Part shown: piece by piece, positions 39,301 to 52,018 of the stretch
Layout of the letters: every line of letters begins with the position of its first letter
How positions within the stretch are numbered: the stretch's first letter is position 1
Position numbers and translations under genes: made by a program
From: Brassica napus
Lineage: Eukaryota > Streptophyta > Magnoliopsida > Brassicales > Brassicaceae
Length of the DNA: 64,000 nt
Assembly (NCBI RefSeq): GCF_020379485.1
Contig: NC_063435.1
Location: 2,914,001-2,978,000, forward strand
Direction of reading: 5' to 3'
The notes under the pieces: generated by a model
The model's input: the letters and a program-made list of their open reading frames with translations, nothing else
What the model was told of the DNA's origin: nothing
The model's database searches: none

Positions 39301-42300
39301 AATACACATCTAACAACAAAAACTCTATTTATCCCAATTTCCTAATCAAAATCCCAAATCTACAATATTTCTCTATAAAAATGAAAACTTTCCTTAAATA
39401 GAAACTTTTAGAAAATAATTTATAAAATACATCCTATTGATCAAAAATTCTAAAAGAATACACATCTAACAACAAAAACTCTATTTATCCCAATTTCCAA
39501 TCAAAATCCCAAATCTACAATATTTCTCTATAAAAATGAAAACTTTCCTTAAATAGAAACTTTTAGAAAATTATTTTTAAAATACATCCTATTGATCAAA
39601 AATTCTAAAAGAATACACATCTAACAACAAAAACTCTATTTATCCCAATTTCCAAATCAAAATCCCAAATCTACAATATTTCTCTATAAAAATGAAAACT
39701 TTCCTTAAATAGAAACTTTTAGAAAATAATTTAAAAATACATCCTATTGATCAAAAATTCTAAAAGAATACACATCTAACAACAAAAACTCTATTTATCC
39801 CAATTTCCAAATCAAAATCCCAAATCTACAATATTTCTCTTTAAAAATGAAAACTTTCCTTAAATAGAAACTTTTAGAAAATTATTTATAAAATACATCC
39901 TATTGATCAAAAATTCTAAAAGAATACACATCTAACAACAAAAACTCTATTTATCCCAATTTCCTAATCAAAATCCCAAATCTACAATATTTCTCTATAA
40001 AAATAAAAACTTTCCTTAAATAGAAACTTTTAGAAAATTATTTTATAAATATATCCTGTTGATCAAAAATTCTAAAAGAATACACATCTAACAACAAAAA
40101 CTCTATTTATCCCAATTTCCAAATCAAAATCCCAAATCTACAATATTTCTCTATAAAAATGAAAACTTTCCTTAAATAGAAACTTTTAGAAAATAATTTT
40201 AAAATACATCCTATTGATCAAAAATTCTAAAAGAATACACATCTAACAACAAAAACTCTATTTATCCAAATTTCCCAATAAAAATCCCAAATCTACAATA
40301 TTTCTCTTTAAAAATGAAAACTTTCCTTAAATAGAAACTTTTAGAAAATTATTTATAAAATACATCCTATTGATCAAAAATTCTAAAAGAATACACATCT
40401 AACAACAAAAACTCTATTTATCCCAATTTCCTAATCAAAATCCCAAATCTACAATATTTCTCTATAAAAATGAAAACTTTCCTTAAATAGAAACTTTTAG
40501 AAAATAATTTATAAAATACATCCTATTGATCAAAAATTCTAAAAGAATACAATCTAACAACAAAAACTCTATTTATCCCAATTTCCAAATAAAAATCCCA
40601 AATCTACAATATTTCTCTTTAAAAATGAAAACTTTCCTTAAATAGAAACTTTTAGAAAATATTTAAAATACATCCTATTGATCAAAAATTCTAAAAGAAT
40701 ACACATCTAACAACAAAAACTCTATTTATCCCAATTTCCAAATCAAAATCCCAAATCTACAATATTTCTCTATAAAAATGAAAACTTTCCTTAAATAGAA
40801 ACTTTTAGAAAATAATTTTAAAAATACATCCTATTGATCAAAAATTCTAAAAGAATACACATCTAACAACAAAAACTCTATTTATCCCAATTTCCAAATC
40901 AAAATCCCAAATCTACAATATTTCTCTTTAAAAATGAAAACTTTCCTTAAATAGAAACTTTTAGAAAATTATTTATAAAATACATCCTATTGATCAAAAA
41001 TTCTAAAAGAATACACATCTAACAACAAAAACTCTATTTATCCCAATTTCCTAATCAAAATCCCAAATCTACAATATTTCTCTATAAAAATGAAAACTTT
41101 CCTTAAATAGAAACTTTTAGAAAATTATTTTAAAATATATCCTATTGATCAAAAATTCTAAAAGAATACACATCTAACAAAAAAACTCTATTTATCCCAA
41201 TTTCCAAATCAAAATCCCAAATCTACAATATTTCTCTATAAAAATGAAAACTTTCCTTAAATAGAAACTTTAGAAAATAATTTTAAAAATACATCCTATT
41301 GATCAAAAATTCTAAAAGAATACACATCTAACAACAAAAACTCTATTTATCCCAATTTCCAATCAAAATCCCAAATCTACAATATTTCTCTTTAAAAATG
41401 AAAACTTTCCTTAAATAGAAACTTTTAGAAAATTATTTATAAAATACATCCTATTGATCAAAAATTCTAAAAGAATACACATCTAACAACAAAAACTCTA
41501 TTTATCCCAATTTCCTAATCAAAATCCCAAATCTAAATTATTTCTCTATAAAAATGAAAACTTTCCTTAAATAGAAACTTTTAGAAAATTATTTATAAAA
41601 TACATCCTATTGATCAAAAATTCTAAAAGAATACACTTCTAACAACAAAAACTCTATTTATCCCAATTTCCAAATCAAAATCCCAAATCTACAATATTTC
41701 TCTTTAAAAATGAAAACTTTCCTTAAATAGAAACTTTTAGAAAATTATTTATAAAATACATCCTATTGATCAAAAATTCTAAAAGAATACACATCTAACA
41801 ACAAAAACTCTATTTATCCCAATTTCCAAATCAAAATCCCAAATCTACAATATTTCTCTATAAAAATGAAAACTTTCCTTAAATAGAAACTTTTAGAAAA
41901 TTATTTTAAAATACATCCTATTGATCAAAAATTCTAAAAGAATACACATCTAACAACAAAAACTCTATTTATCCCAATTTCCAAATCAAAATCCCAAATC
42001 TACAATATTTCTCTATAAAAATGAAAACTTTCCTTAAATAGAAACTTTTAGAAAATTATTATAAAATACATCCTATTGATCAAAAATTCTAAAAGAATAC
42101 ACATCTAACAACAAAAACTCTATTTATCCCAATTTCCAAATCAAAATCCCAAATCTACAATATTTCTCTATAAAAATGAAAACTTTCCTTAAATAGAAAC
42201 TTTTAGAAAATATTTATAAAATACATCCTATTGATCAAAAATTCTAAAAAAATACACATCTAACAACAAAAACTCTATTTATCTCAATTTCTGAATCAAA

Positions 42301-45300
42301 ATCCCAAATCTACAATATTTATCTATAAAAATGAAAACTTTCCTTAAATAGAAACTTTTAGAAAATTATTTAAAAAATACATCCTATTGATCAAAAATTC
42401 TAAAAGAATACACATCTAACAACAAAAACTCTATTTATCCCAATTTCCTAATCAAAATCCCAAATCTAAATTATTTCTCTATAAAAATGAAAACTTTCCT
42501 TAAATAGAAAGTTTTAGAAAATAATTTATAAAATACATCCTATTGATCAAAAATTCTAAAAGAATACACATCTAACAACAAAAACTCTATTTATCCCAAT
42601 TTCCTAATCAAAATCCCAAATCTACAATATTTCTCTATAAAAATGAAAACTTTCCTTAAATAGAAACTTTTAGAATTTTTTTTATAAAATACATCCTACT
42701 GATCAAAAATTCTAAAAGAATACACATCTACTACCAAAAACTCTATTTATCCCAGTTTCCAAATCAAAATCCCAAATCTATAGTATTTCTCTATAAAAAT
42801 GAAAACTTTCCTTAAATAGAAACTTTTAGAAAAATATTTATAAAATACATCCTAGTGATCAAAAATTCTAAAAGAATACACATCTAACAGCAAAAACTTT
42901 ATTTATCCCAATTTCCATATCAAAATCCCAAATCTACAATATTTTCTATAAAAATGAAAACTTTCCTTAAATAGAAACTTTTAGAAAATAATTTTAAAAA
43001 TACATCCTATTGATCAAAAATTCTAAAAGAATACACATCTAACAACAAAAACTCTATTTATCCCAATTCCTAATCAAAATCCCAAATCTACAATATTTCT
43101 CTATAAAAATGAAAACTTTCCTTAAATAGAAACTTTTAGAAAATAATTTATAAAATACATCCTATTGATCAAAAATTCTAAAAGAATACACATCTAACAA
43201 CAAAAACTCTATTTATCCCAATTTCCAATCAAAATCCCAAATCTACAATATTTCTCTATAAAAATGAAAACTTTCCTTAAATAGAAACTTTTAGAAAATA
43301 ATTTTAAAAATACATCCTATTGATCAAAAATTCTAAAAGAATACACATCTAACAACAAAAACTCTATTTATCCCAATTTCCTAATCAAAATCCCAAATCT
43401 ACAATATTTCTCTATAAAAATGAAAACTTTCCTTAAATAGAAATTTTAGAAAATAATTTATAAAATACATCCTATTGATCAAAAATTCTAAAAGAATACA
43501 CATCTAACAACAAAAACTCTATTTATCCCAATTTCCAATTCAAAATCCCAAATCTACAATATTTCTCTTTAAAAATGAAAACTTTCCTTAAATAGAAACT
43601 TTTAGAAAATTATTTATAAAATACATCCTATTGATCAAAAATTCTAAAAGAATACACATCTAACAACAAAAACTCTATTTATCCCAATTTCCAAATCAAA
43701 ATCCCAAATCTACAATATTTCTCTTTAAAAATGAAAACTTTCCTTAAATAGAAACTTTTAGAAAATTATTTATAAAATACATCCTATTGATCAAAAATTC
43801 TAAAAGAATACACTTCTAACAACAAAAACTCTATTTATCCCAATTTCCAAGTCAAAATCCCAAATCTACAATATTTCTCTATAAAAATGAAAACTTTCCT
43901 TAAATAGAAACTTTTAGAAAATTATTTTAAAAATACATCCTATTGATCAAAAATTCTAAAAGAATACACATCTAACAACAAAAACTCTATTTATCCCAAT
44001 TTCCAAATCAAAATCCCAAATCTACAATATTTCTCTATAAAAATGAAAACTTTCCTTAAATAGAAACTTTTAGAAAATTATTTTAAAAATACATCCTATT
44101 GATCAAAAATTCTAAAAGAATACACATCTAACAACAAAAACTCTATTTAAATCAAAATCCCAAATCTACAATATTTCTCTATAAAAATGAAAACTTTCCT
44201 TAAATAGAAACTTTTAGAAAATAATTTATAAAATACATCCTATTGATCAAAAATTCTAAAAGAATACACATCTAACAACAAAAACTCTATTTATCCCAAT
44301 TTCCAAATCAAAATCCCAAATCTACAATATTTCTCTATAAAAATGAAAACTTTCCTTAAATAGAAACTTTTAGAAAATTATTTATAAAATACATCCTATT
44401 GATCAAAAATTCTAAAAGAATACACATCTAACAACAAAAACTCTATTTATCCCAATTTCCAAATCAAAATCCCAAATCTACAATATTTCTCTATAAAAAT
44501 GAAAACTTTCCTTAAATAGAAACTTTTAGAAAATTATTTAAAAAATACATCCTATTGATCAAAAATTCTAAAAGAATACACATCTAACAACAAAAACTCT
44601 ATTTATCCCAATTTCCTAATCAAAATCCCAAATCTACAATATTTATTTTTAAAAATGAAAACTTTCCTTAAATAGAAACTTTTAGAAAATTATTTATAAA
44701 ATACATCCTATTGATCAAAAATTCTAAAAGAATACACATCTAACAACAAAAACTCTATTTATCCCAATTTCCAAATCAAAATCCCAAATCTACAATATTT
44801 CTCTATAAAAATGAAAACTTTCCTTAAATAGAAACTTTTAGAAAATAATTTTAAAAATACATCCTATTGATCAAAAATTCTAAAAGAATACACATCTAAC
44901 AACAAAAACTCTATTTATCCCAATTTCCAAATCAAAATCCCAAATCTACAATATTTCTCTTAAAAATGAAAACTTTCCTTAAATAGAAACTTTTAGAAAA
45001 TTATTTATAAAATACATCCTATTGATCAAAAATTCTAAAAGAATACACATCTAACAACAAAAACTCTATTGATCCCAATTTCCTAATCAAAATCCCAAAT
45101 CTACAATATTTCTCTATAAAAATAAAAACTTTCCTTAAATAGAAACTTTTAGAAAATTATTTTATAAATATATCCTGTTGATCAAAAATTCTAAAAGAAT
45201 ACACATCTAACAACAAAAACTCTATTTATCCCAATTTCCAAATCAAAATCCCAAATCTACAATATTTCTCTATAAAAATGAAAACTTTCCTTAAATAGAA

Positions 45301-48060
45301 ACTTTTAGAAAATAATTTTAAAAATACATCCTATTGATCAAAAATTCTAAAAGAATACACATCTAACAACAAAAACTCTATTTATCCCAATTCCCAATCA
45401 AAATCCCAAATCTACAATATTTCTCTTTAAAAATGAAAACTTTCCTTAAATAGAAACTTTTAGAAAATTATTTATAAAATACATCCTATTGATCAAAAAT
45501 TCTAAAAAATACACATCTAACAACAAAAACTCTATTTATCCCAATTTCCTAATCAAAATCCCAAATCTAAATATTTCTCTATAAAAATGAAAACTTTCCT
45601 TAAATAGAAAGTTTTAGAAAATAATTTATAAAATACATCCTATTGATCAAAAATTCTAAAAGAATACACTTCTAACAACAAAAACTCTATTTATCCCAAT
45701 TTCCAAGTCAAAATCCCAAATCTACAATATTTATTTTTAAAAATGAAAACTTTCCTTAAATAGAAACTTTTAGAAAATTATTTATAAAATACATCCTATT
45801 GATCAAAAATTCTAAAAGAATACACTTCTAACAACAAAAACTCTATTTATCCCAATTTCCAAATCAAAATCCCAAATCTACAATATTTCTCTATAAAAAT
45901 GAAAACTTTCCTTAAATAGAAACTTTTAGAAAATTATTTATAAAATACATCCTATTGATCAAAAATTCTAAAAGAATACACTTCTAACAACAAAAACTCT
46001 ATTTATCCCAATTTCCAAATCAAAATCCCAAATCTACAATATTTCTCTATAAAAATGAAAACTTTCCTTAAATAGAAACTTTTAGAAAATTATTTTAAAA
46101 ATACATCCTATTGATCAAAAATTCTAAAAGAATACACATCTAACAACAAAAACTCTATTTATCCCAATTTCCAAATCAAAATCCCAAATCTACAATATTT
46201 CTCTATAAAAATGAAAACTTTCCTTAAATAGAAACTTTTAGAAAATTATTTATAAAATACATCCTATTGATCAAAAATTCTAAAAGAATACACATCTAAA
46301 AACAAAAACTCTATTTAAACCAAAATCCCAAATCTACAATAATTTTCTATAAAATTGAAAACTTTCCTTAAATAGACACTTTTAGAAAATAATTTATAAA
46401 ATACATCTTATTGATCAAAAATTCTAAAAGAATACACATCTAACAACAAAAACTCTATTTATCCCAATTTCCAAATCGAAATCCTAAATCTCCAATATTT
46501 CTCTATAAAAATGAAAACTTTCCTTAAATAGAAACTTTTAGAAAATTATTTATAAAATACATCCTATAGATCAAAAATCCTAAAAAAAATACACATCTAA
46601 CAACAAAAACTCTATTTATCTCATTTTCTGAATCAAAATCCCAAATCTACAATATTTATCTATAAAAATGAAAACTTTCCTTAAATAGAAACTTTTAGAA
46701 AATTATTTAAAAAATACATCCTATTGATCAAAAATTCTAAAAGAATATACATCTAACAACGAAAACTCTATTTATCCCAATTTCCTAATCAAAATCCCAA
46801 ATCTACAATATTTCTCTATAAAAATGAAAACTTTCCTTAAATAGAAACTTTTAGAATTTTTTTTATAAAATACATCCTACTGATCAAAAATTCTAAAAGA
46901 ATACACATCTACTACCAAAAACTCTATTTATCCCAGTTTCCAAATCAAAATCCCAAATCTATAGTATTTCTCTATAAAAATGAAAACTTTCCTTAAATAG
47001 AAACTTTTAGAAAAATATTTATAAAATACATCCTAGTGATCAAAAATTCTAAAAGAATACACATCTAACAGCAAAAACTTTATTTATCCCAATTTCCATA
47101 TCAAAATCCCAAATCTACAATATTTCTCTATAAAAATGAAAACTTTCCTTAAATAGAAACTATTAGAAAATAATTTTAAAAATACATCCTATTGATCAAA
47201 AATTCTAAAAGAATACACATCTAACAACAAAAACTCTATTTATCCCAAATTCCTAATCAAATTCCCAAATCTAAATTATTTCTCTATAAAAATGAAAACT
47301 TTCCTTAAATAGAAAGTTTTAGAAAATAATTTATAAAATACATCCTATTGATCAAAAATTCTAAAAGAATACACTTCTAACAACAAAAACTCTATTTATC
47401 CCAATTTCCAAGTCAAAATCCCAAATCTACAATATTTATTTTTAAAAATGAAAACTTTCCTTAAATAGAAACTTTTAGAAAATTATTTATAAAATACATC
47501 CTATTGATCAAAAATTCTAAAAGAATACACTTCTAACAACAAAAACTCTATTTATCCCAATTTCCAAATCAAAATCCCAAATCTACAATATTTCTCTTTA
47601 AAAATGAAAACTTTCCTTAAATAGAAACTTTTAGAAAATTATTTATAAAATACATCCTATTGATCAAAAATTCTAAAAGAATACACTTCTAACAACAAAA
47701 ACTCTATTTATCCCAATTTCCAAGTCAAAATCCCAAATCTACAATATTTCTCTATAAAAATGAAAACTTTCCTTAAATAGAAACTTTTAGAAAATTATTT
47801 TAAAAATACATCCTATTGATCAAAAATTCTAAAAGAATACACATCTAACAACAAAAACTCTATTTATCCCAATTTCCAAATCAAAATCCCAAATCTACAA
47901 TATTTCTCTATAAAAATGAAAACTTTCCTTAAATAGAAACTTTTAGAAAATTATTTTAAAAATACATCCTATTGATCAAAAATTCTAAAAGAATACACAT
48001 CTAACAACAAAAACTCTATTTAAATCAAAATCCCAAATCTACAATATTTCTCTATAAAAA
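36395..48060. repeat. Higher-order zone marked by 144-bp deletion monomers
   Basis: A monomer lacking 12 bp (tcccaatttcca), so that ctctattta joins directly to aatcaaaa, occurs at 36395, 38248, 44141, 46309 and 48014. Degraded copies lie at about 26699, 28851, 30531 and 32373. Successive spacings are 2152, 1680, 1842, 4022, 1853, 5893, 2168 and 1705 bp. These cluster at about 1.7, 1.85 and 2.17 kb or their sums (11, 12 and 14 monomers), as expected for higher-order repeat amplification. Confidence 0.75.
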
Positions 48061-48749
48061 TGAAATCTTTCCTTAAATAGACATTTTTAGAAAATAATTT
48101 ATAAAATACATCTTATTGATCAAAAATTCTAAAAGAATACACATCTAACAACAAAAACTCTATTTATCCCAATTTCCAAATCGAAATCCTAAATCTCCAA
48201 TATTTCTCTATAAAAATGAAAACTTTCCTTAAATAGAAACTTTTAGAAAATTATTTATAAAATACATCCTATAGATCAAAAATTCTAAAAAAAAATACAC
48301 ATCTAACAACAAAAACTCTATTTATCTCAATTTCCAAATCAAAATCCCAAATCTACAATATTTATCTATAAAAATGAAAACCTTCTTTAAATAGAAACTT
48401 TTAGAAAATTATTTAAAAAATACATCCTATTGATCAAAAATTCTAAAAGAATATACATCTAACAACGAAAACTCTATTAATCCCAATTTCCTAATCAAAA
48501 TCCCAAATCTACAATATTTCTCTATAAAAATGAAAACTTTCCTTAAATAGAAACTTTTAGAAATTTTTTTATAAAATACATCCTACTGATAAAAAATTCT
48601 AAAAGAATACACATCTACTAACAAAAACTCTATTTATCCCAGTTTCCAAATTAAAATCTCAAATCTATAGTATTTCTCTATAAAAATGAAAACTTTCCTT
48701 AAATAGAAACTTTTAGAAAATTATTTATAAAATACATCCTATTGATCAA

Positions 48750-51628
48750 AAATTCTAAAAGAATACACATCTAACAACAAAAACTCTATTTCTCCCAATT
48801 TCTAAATCAAAATCCCAAATTTACAATATTTCTCTGTAAAAATGAAAACTTTCCTTAAATAGCAACTTTTTGAAAATTATTTATAAAATACATCATATTG
48901 ATCAAAAATTCTAAAAGAATACACATCTAACAACAAAAACTCTATTTATCCCAATTTCCAAATCAAAATCCCAAATCTACAAAATTTCTCTATAAAAATG
49001 AAAACTTTCCTTTAAAAAATGAACTTTTAGAAAATTATTTATAAAATACATCCTATTGATAAAAAATTCTAAAAGAATACACATCTAACAACAAAAACTC
49101 TATTTATCCCAATTTCCAAATCAAAATCCCAAATCTACAATATTTCTCTATAAAAATGAAAACTTTCCTTAAATAGAAACTTTTAGAAAATTATTTATAA
49201 AATACATCCTATTGATCAAAAATTCTAAAAGAATACACATCTAACAACAAAAACTCTATTTATCCCAATTTCAAAATCAAAATCCCAAATCTACAAAATT
49301 TCTCTATAAAAATGAAAACTTTCCTTAAATCGAAACTTTTAGAAAAATTATTTATAAAATACATCCTATTGATCAAAAATTATAAAAGAATACACATCTA
49401 ACAATAGAAACTCTATTTATCCCAATTTCAAAATCAAAAACCCAAATCTACAATATTTCTCTATAAAAATGAAAACTTTCCTTAAATAGCAGATTTTAGA
49501 AAATTATTTTAAAAATACATCCTATTGATCAAAAATTCTAAAAGAATACACATCTAACAAGAAAAACTATATTTATCCCAATTTCTAAATCACAATCCCA
49601 AATCTACAATATTTTTTGTAAAAATGAAATCTTTCCTTAAATAGCATCTTTTAGAACATTATTTGTAGAATATATCTTATTGATCAATCATACGAAAAGA
49701 ATACACATCTAACAACAAAAAGTCTATTTATTCCAATTTCTAAATCACAATCCTAAATCTACGATATTTTTCTATAAAAATGAAAATTTTCCTTAAATAG
49801 CAGGTTTTAGAAAATTATTTTAAAAATACATCCTATTGATCAAAAAATATTAAAGAATACACATCTAACAACAAAAACTCTATTTATCCCAATTTCTAAA
49901 TCACAACCCTAATTCTACAATATTTTCTATGAAAATGAATACTTTCCTTAAATAGCATCTTTTAGAAAATTATTTATAGAATACATCTTATTGATCAAAA
50001 ATATGAAAAGAAAATACATCTAACAACAAAAACTCTATTTATCCCATTTTCTAAATCACAATCCTAAATCTACAATATTTTCTATAAAAATGAAAATTTT
50101 CTTTAAATAGTAGGTTTTAGAAAATTATTTTAAAAATTCATCCTATTGATCAAAAACTCTAAAAGATAACACAATTAACAACAAAAACTCTATTTATCCC
50201 AATTTCTAAATCAGATTCCAAAAACTACAATATTTCTCTATAAAAATGAATAATTTCCTTAAATAGCAGCTTTTAGAAAATTATTTTAAAAATACATCCT
50301 ATTGGTCAAAAATTCTAAAAGAATAGTCATCTTTTAAAAAAAAAATTTGTTATCCTAATTTCTAAACCACAATACCAAATCTACAATATTTCACTATAAA
50401 AATGAAAACTTTCCTTAAATAACATCTTTTAGAAAATTATTTATAAAATACATCCTATTGATCAAAAGTTCTAAAAGAATAGAAATCTAACAACAAAAAC
50501 TCTTTTTTATCATAATTTGTAAATCACAATCCCAAATCTATAATAATACTCTATAAAAATGTAATTTTTCTTAAAATAGGAGTTTTTTAATAAACTTATT
50601 TAAAATATACAACATATTGATCGAAAATTATAAAGAATACTCATCTATCAACAAAAATTCTTTTTATCCTAATTTTTAAATAACAATACAAAATCTACAA
50701 TATTTCTCTATAAAATGAAAACTTTCCTAAAATAGCTTTTAAAAAAATTATTTAAATAAGTATTGATCAAAAATTCTAAAAGAATACTCATCTATCAACA
50801 AAAATTATTGTTATCCTAATTTATAAATTGCAATGTCAAATCTACAATATTTCTTTATAAAAATAAAAACTTTCCTAAAATAGCAGTTTTTGAAAAAATT
50901 ATTTTTAAAATACCACATATTGATCAAAAATTCTTAAGTAATACTCATATAGCAACAAAAATTCTTGTTATCCTAATTTCTAAATCACAATCTCAAATCT
51001 ATTATTTCTCTGTAAAATGAAAACTTTCCTAAAATTGCAGTTTTTAAAAAAAAATATTTTAAGAATACAACATATTGATCAATGTTTTTAAAAAAAATAC
51101 TCATCTATCAACAAAAATATTGTTATCATAATTTCTAAGTCACAATCTCAATTTTTCAATATTTTCTATAAAAAAAAAATCTTTCATAAAATAACATTTA
51201 AAAAAAATACCACATATTGATCAAAAATTCTATAATAATACTCATCTATCAACAAAAATTCTTCTTATCCTAATTTCCAAATCACAATCCTAAATCTACA
51301 ATATTTTTCTATAAAAACGAAAAATTTCCTGAAATAGCATTTTAAAAAAATATTTAAAATATGCAACATATTGATCAAAATTCTAAAAGAATATTCATCT
51401 ATCAACAAAAATTCTTATTATTATAATTTCTAAATCACAATCTCAAATATACAATATTTCTCTGTAAAAATGAAAACTTTACTTAAATAGTAGTTTAAAA
51501 AAATATTTATAAAATCAACGTATAAATTAAAAATTCTAAAAAAATATTTATTTATCAACAAAAATTCTCGTTATCTTAATTTTTAAATCACAATCCCAAA
51601 TTTTAACATTTTGTATATATATGAACAC
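48750..51628. repeat. Right edge: graded decay and dimeric sub-array
   Basis: Monomers diverge progressively towards 51628. Between about 49480 and 50130, two subtypes alternate: one with agcagRttttag plus attttaaaaatacatcc, the other with agcatcttttag plus atttRtagaatacatctt. From about 50500 the monomers carry aatactcatctatcaac and ctaatttctaaatcacaatc, matching the left edge. Confidence 0.75.
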
Positions 51629-52018
51629 AAAATGCACCCAAAATGATTTGAAATAAAAAAACGAAGTGGCCCAAAATCAGAAGTAGTTGGCCGTTGGCAT
51701 TCACAATAAACGCATGTGTCCCTGCATCACCAGAGCAGGCCCGCAGGACTTTATTCTGATTTGCCCTACTATCTCCATGGTTTTCTCTAATTTGCCCCTC
51801 CTGATAAATAATTTAATTTTCTTTTTTCTTTAATTACAAAAACTTGAGTAAATACTAAAGTACCCTTAATGAATCTACAAAACTACAACTACACCTAAAC
51901 TAAACCCTCTAACCTAACCCGAGTATTTCCTTCTTTCCTCAAACTCCCAAACCAACCTTCCCGACCCCACTCTTTCTTTATTTTCCCCTTTTTTCTCGTT
52001 CTCTTTGTACGAACCCTA
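51629..52018 (+). other. Non-repetitive flank, probable promoter/leader of the next locus
   Basis: Single-copy-looking sequence begins right after the satellite. It becomes pyrimidine-rich (tccttctttcctcaaactccc, tttattttcccc) immediately before the ATG at 52019, as in a plant 5' leader. No defined promoter element could be fixed. Confidence 0.4.

Larger units (their letters stand above)
14425..51628. repeat. 37-kb tandem array of a 156-bp AT-rich satellite
   Basis: Around 240 head-to-tail monomers. The consensus length is exactly 156 bp: the word ctattgatca recurs at 16071, 16227, 16383 and 16539. The consensus holds 34 G+C of 156 (about 22 percent), of which 29 are C and 5 are G on the plus strand, and it has no CG and no C-N-G trinucleotide. 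Common sites of variation are ccaaatc/cctaatc/ccaagtc, ctataaaaatg/ctttaaaaatg, cacatct/cacttct and attatttataaaa/aataattttaaaa. No monomer orientation switch was noticed. It lacks the HindIII site typical of Brassica CentBr and has a different length. I do not recognise the family. The array lies between the KAPP and lipase homologs. Confidence 0.97.

Noticed and set aside
14425..51628. Array considered as a CRISPR or bacterial repeat locus
   Set aside because: The whole 156-bp unit repeats with no unique spacers, and the context is intron-bearing plant genes.
14425..51628. Array considered as the Brassica centromeric repeat CentBr
   Set aside because: CentBr is about 176 bp and carries a HindIII site; this monomer is 156 bp and has none in the consensus.
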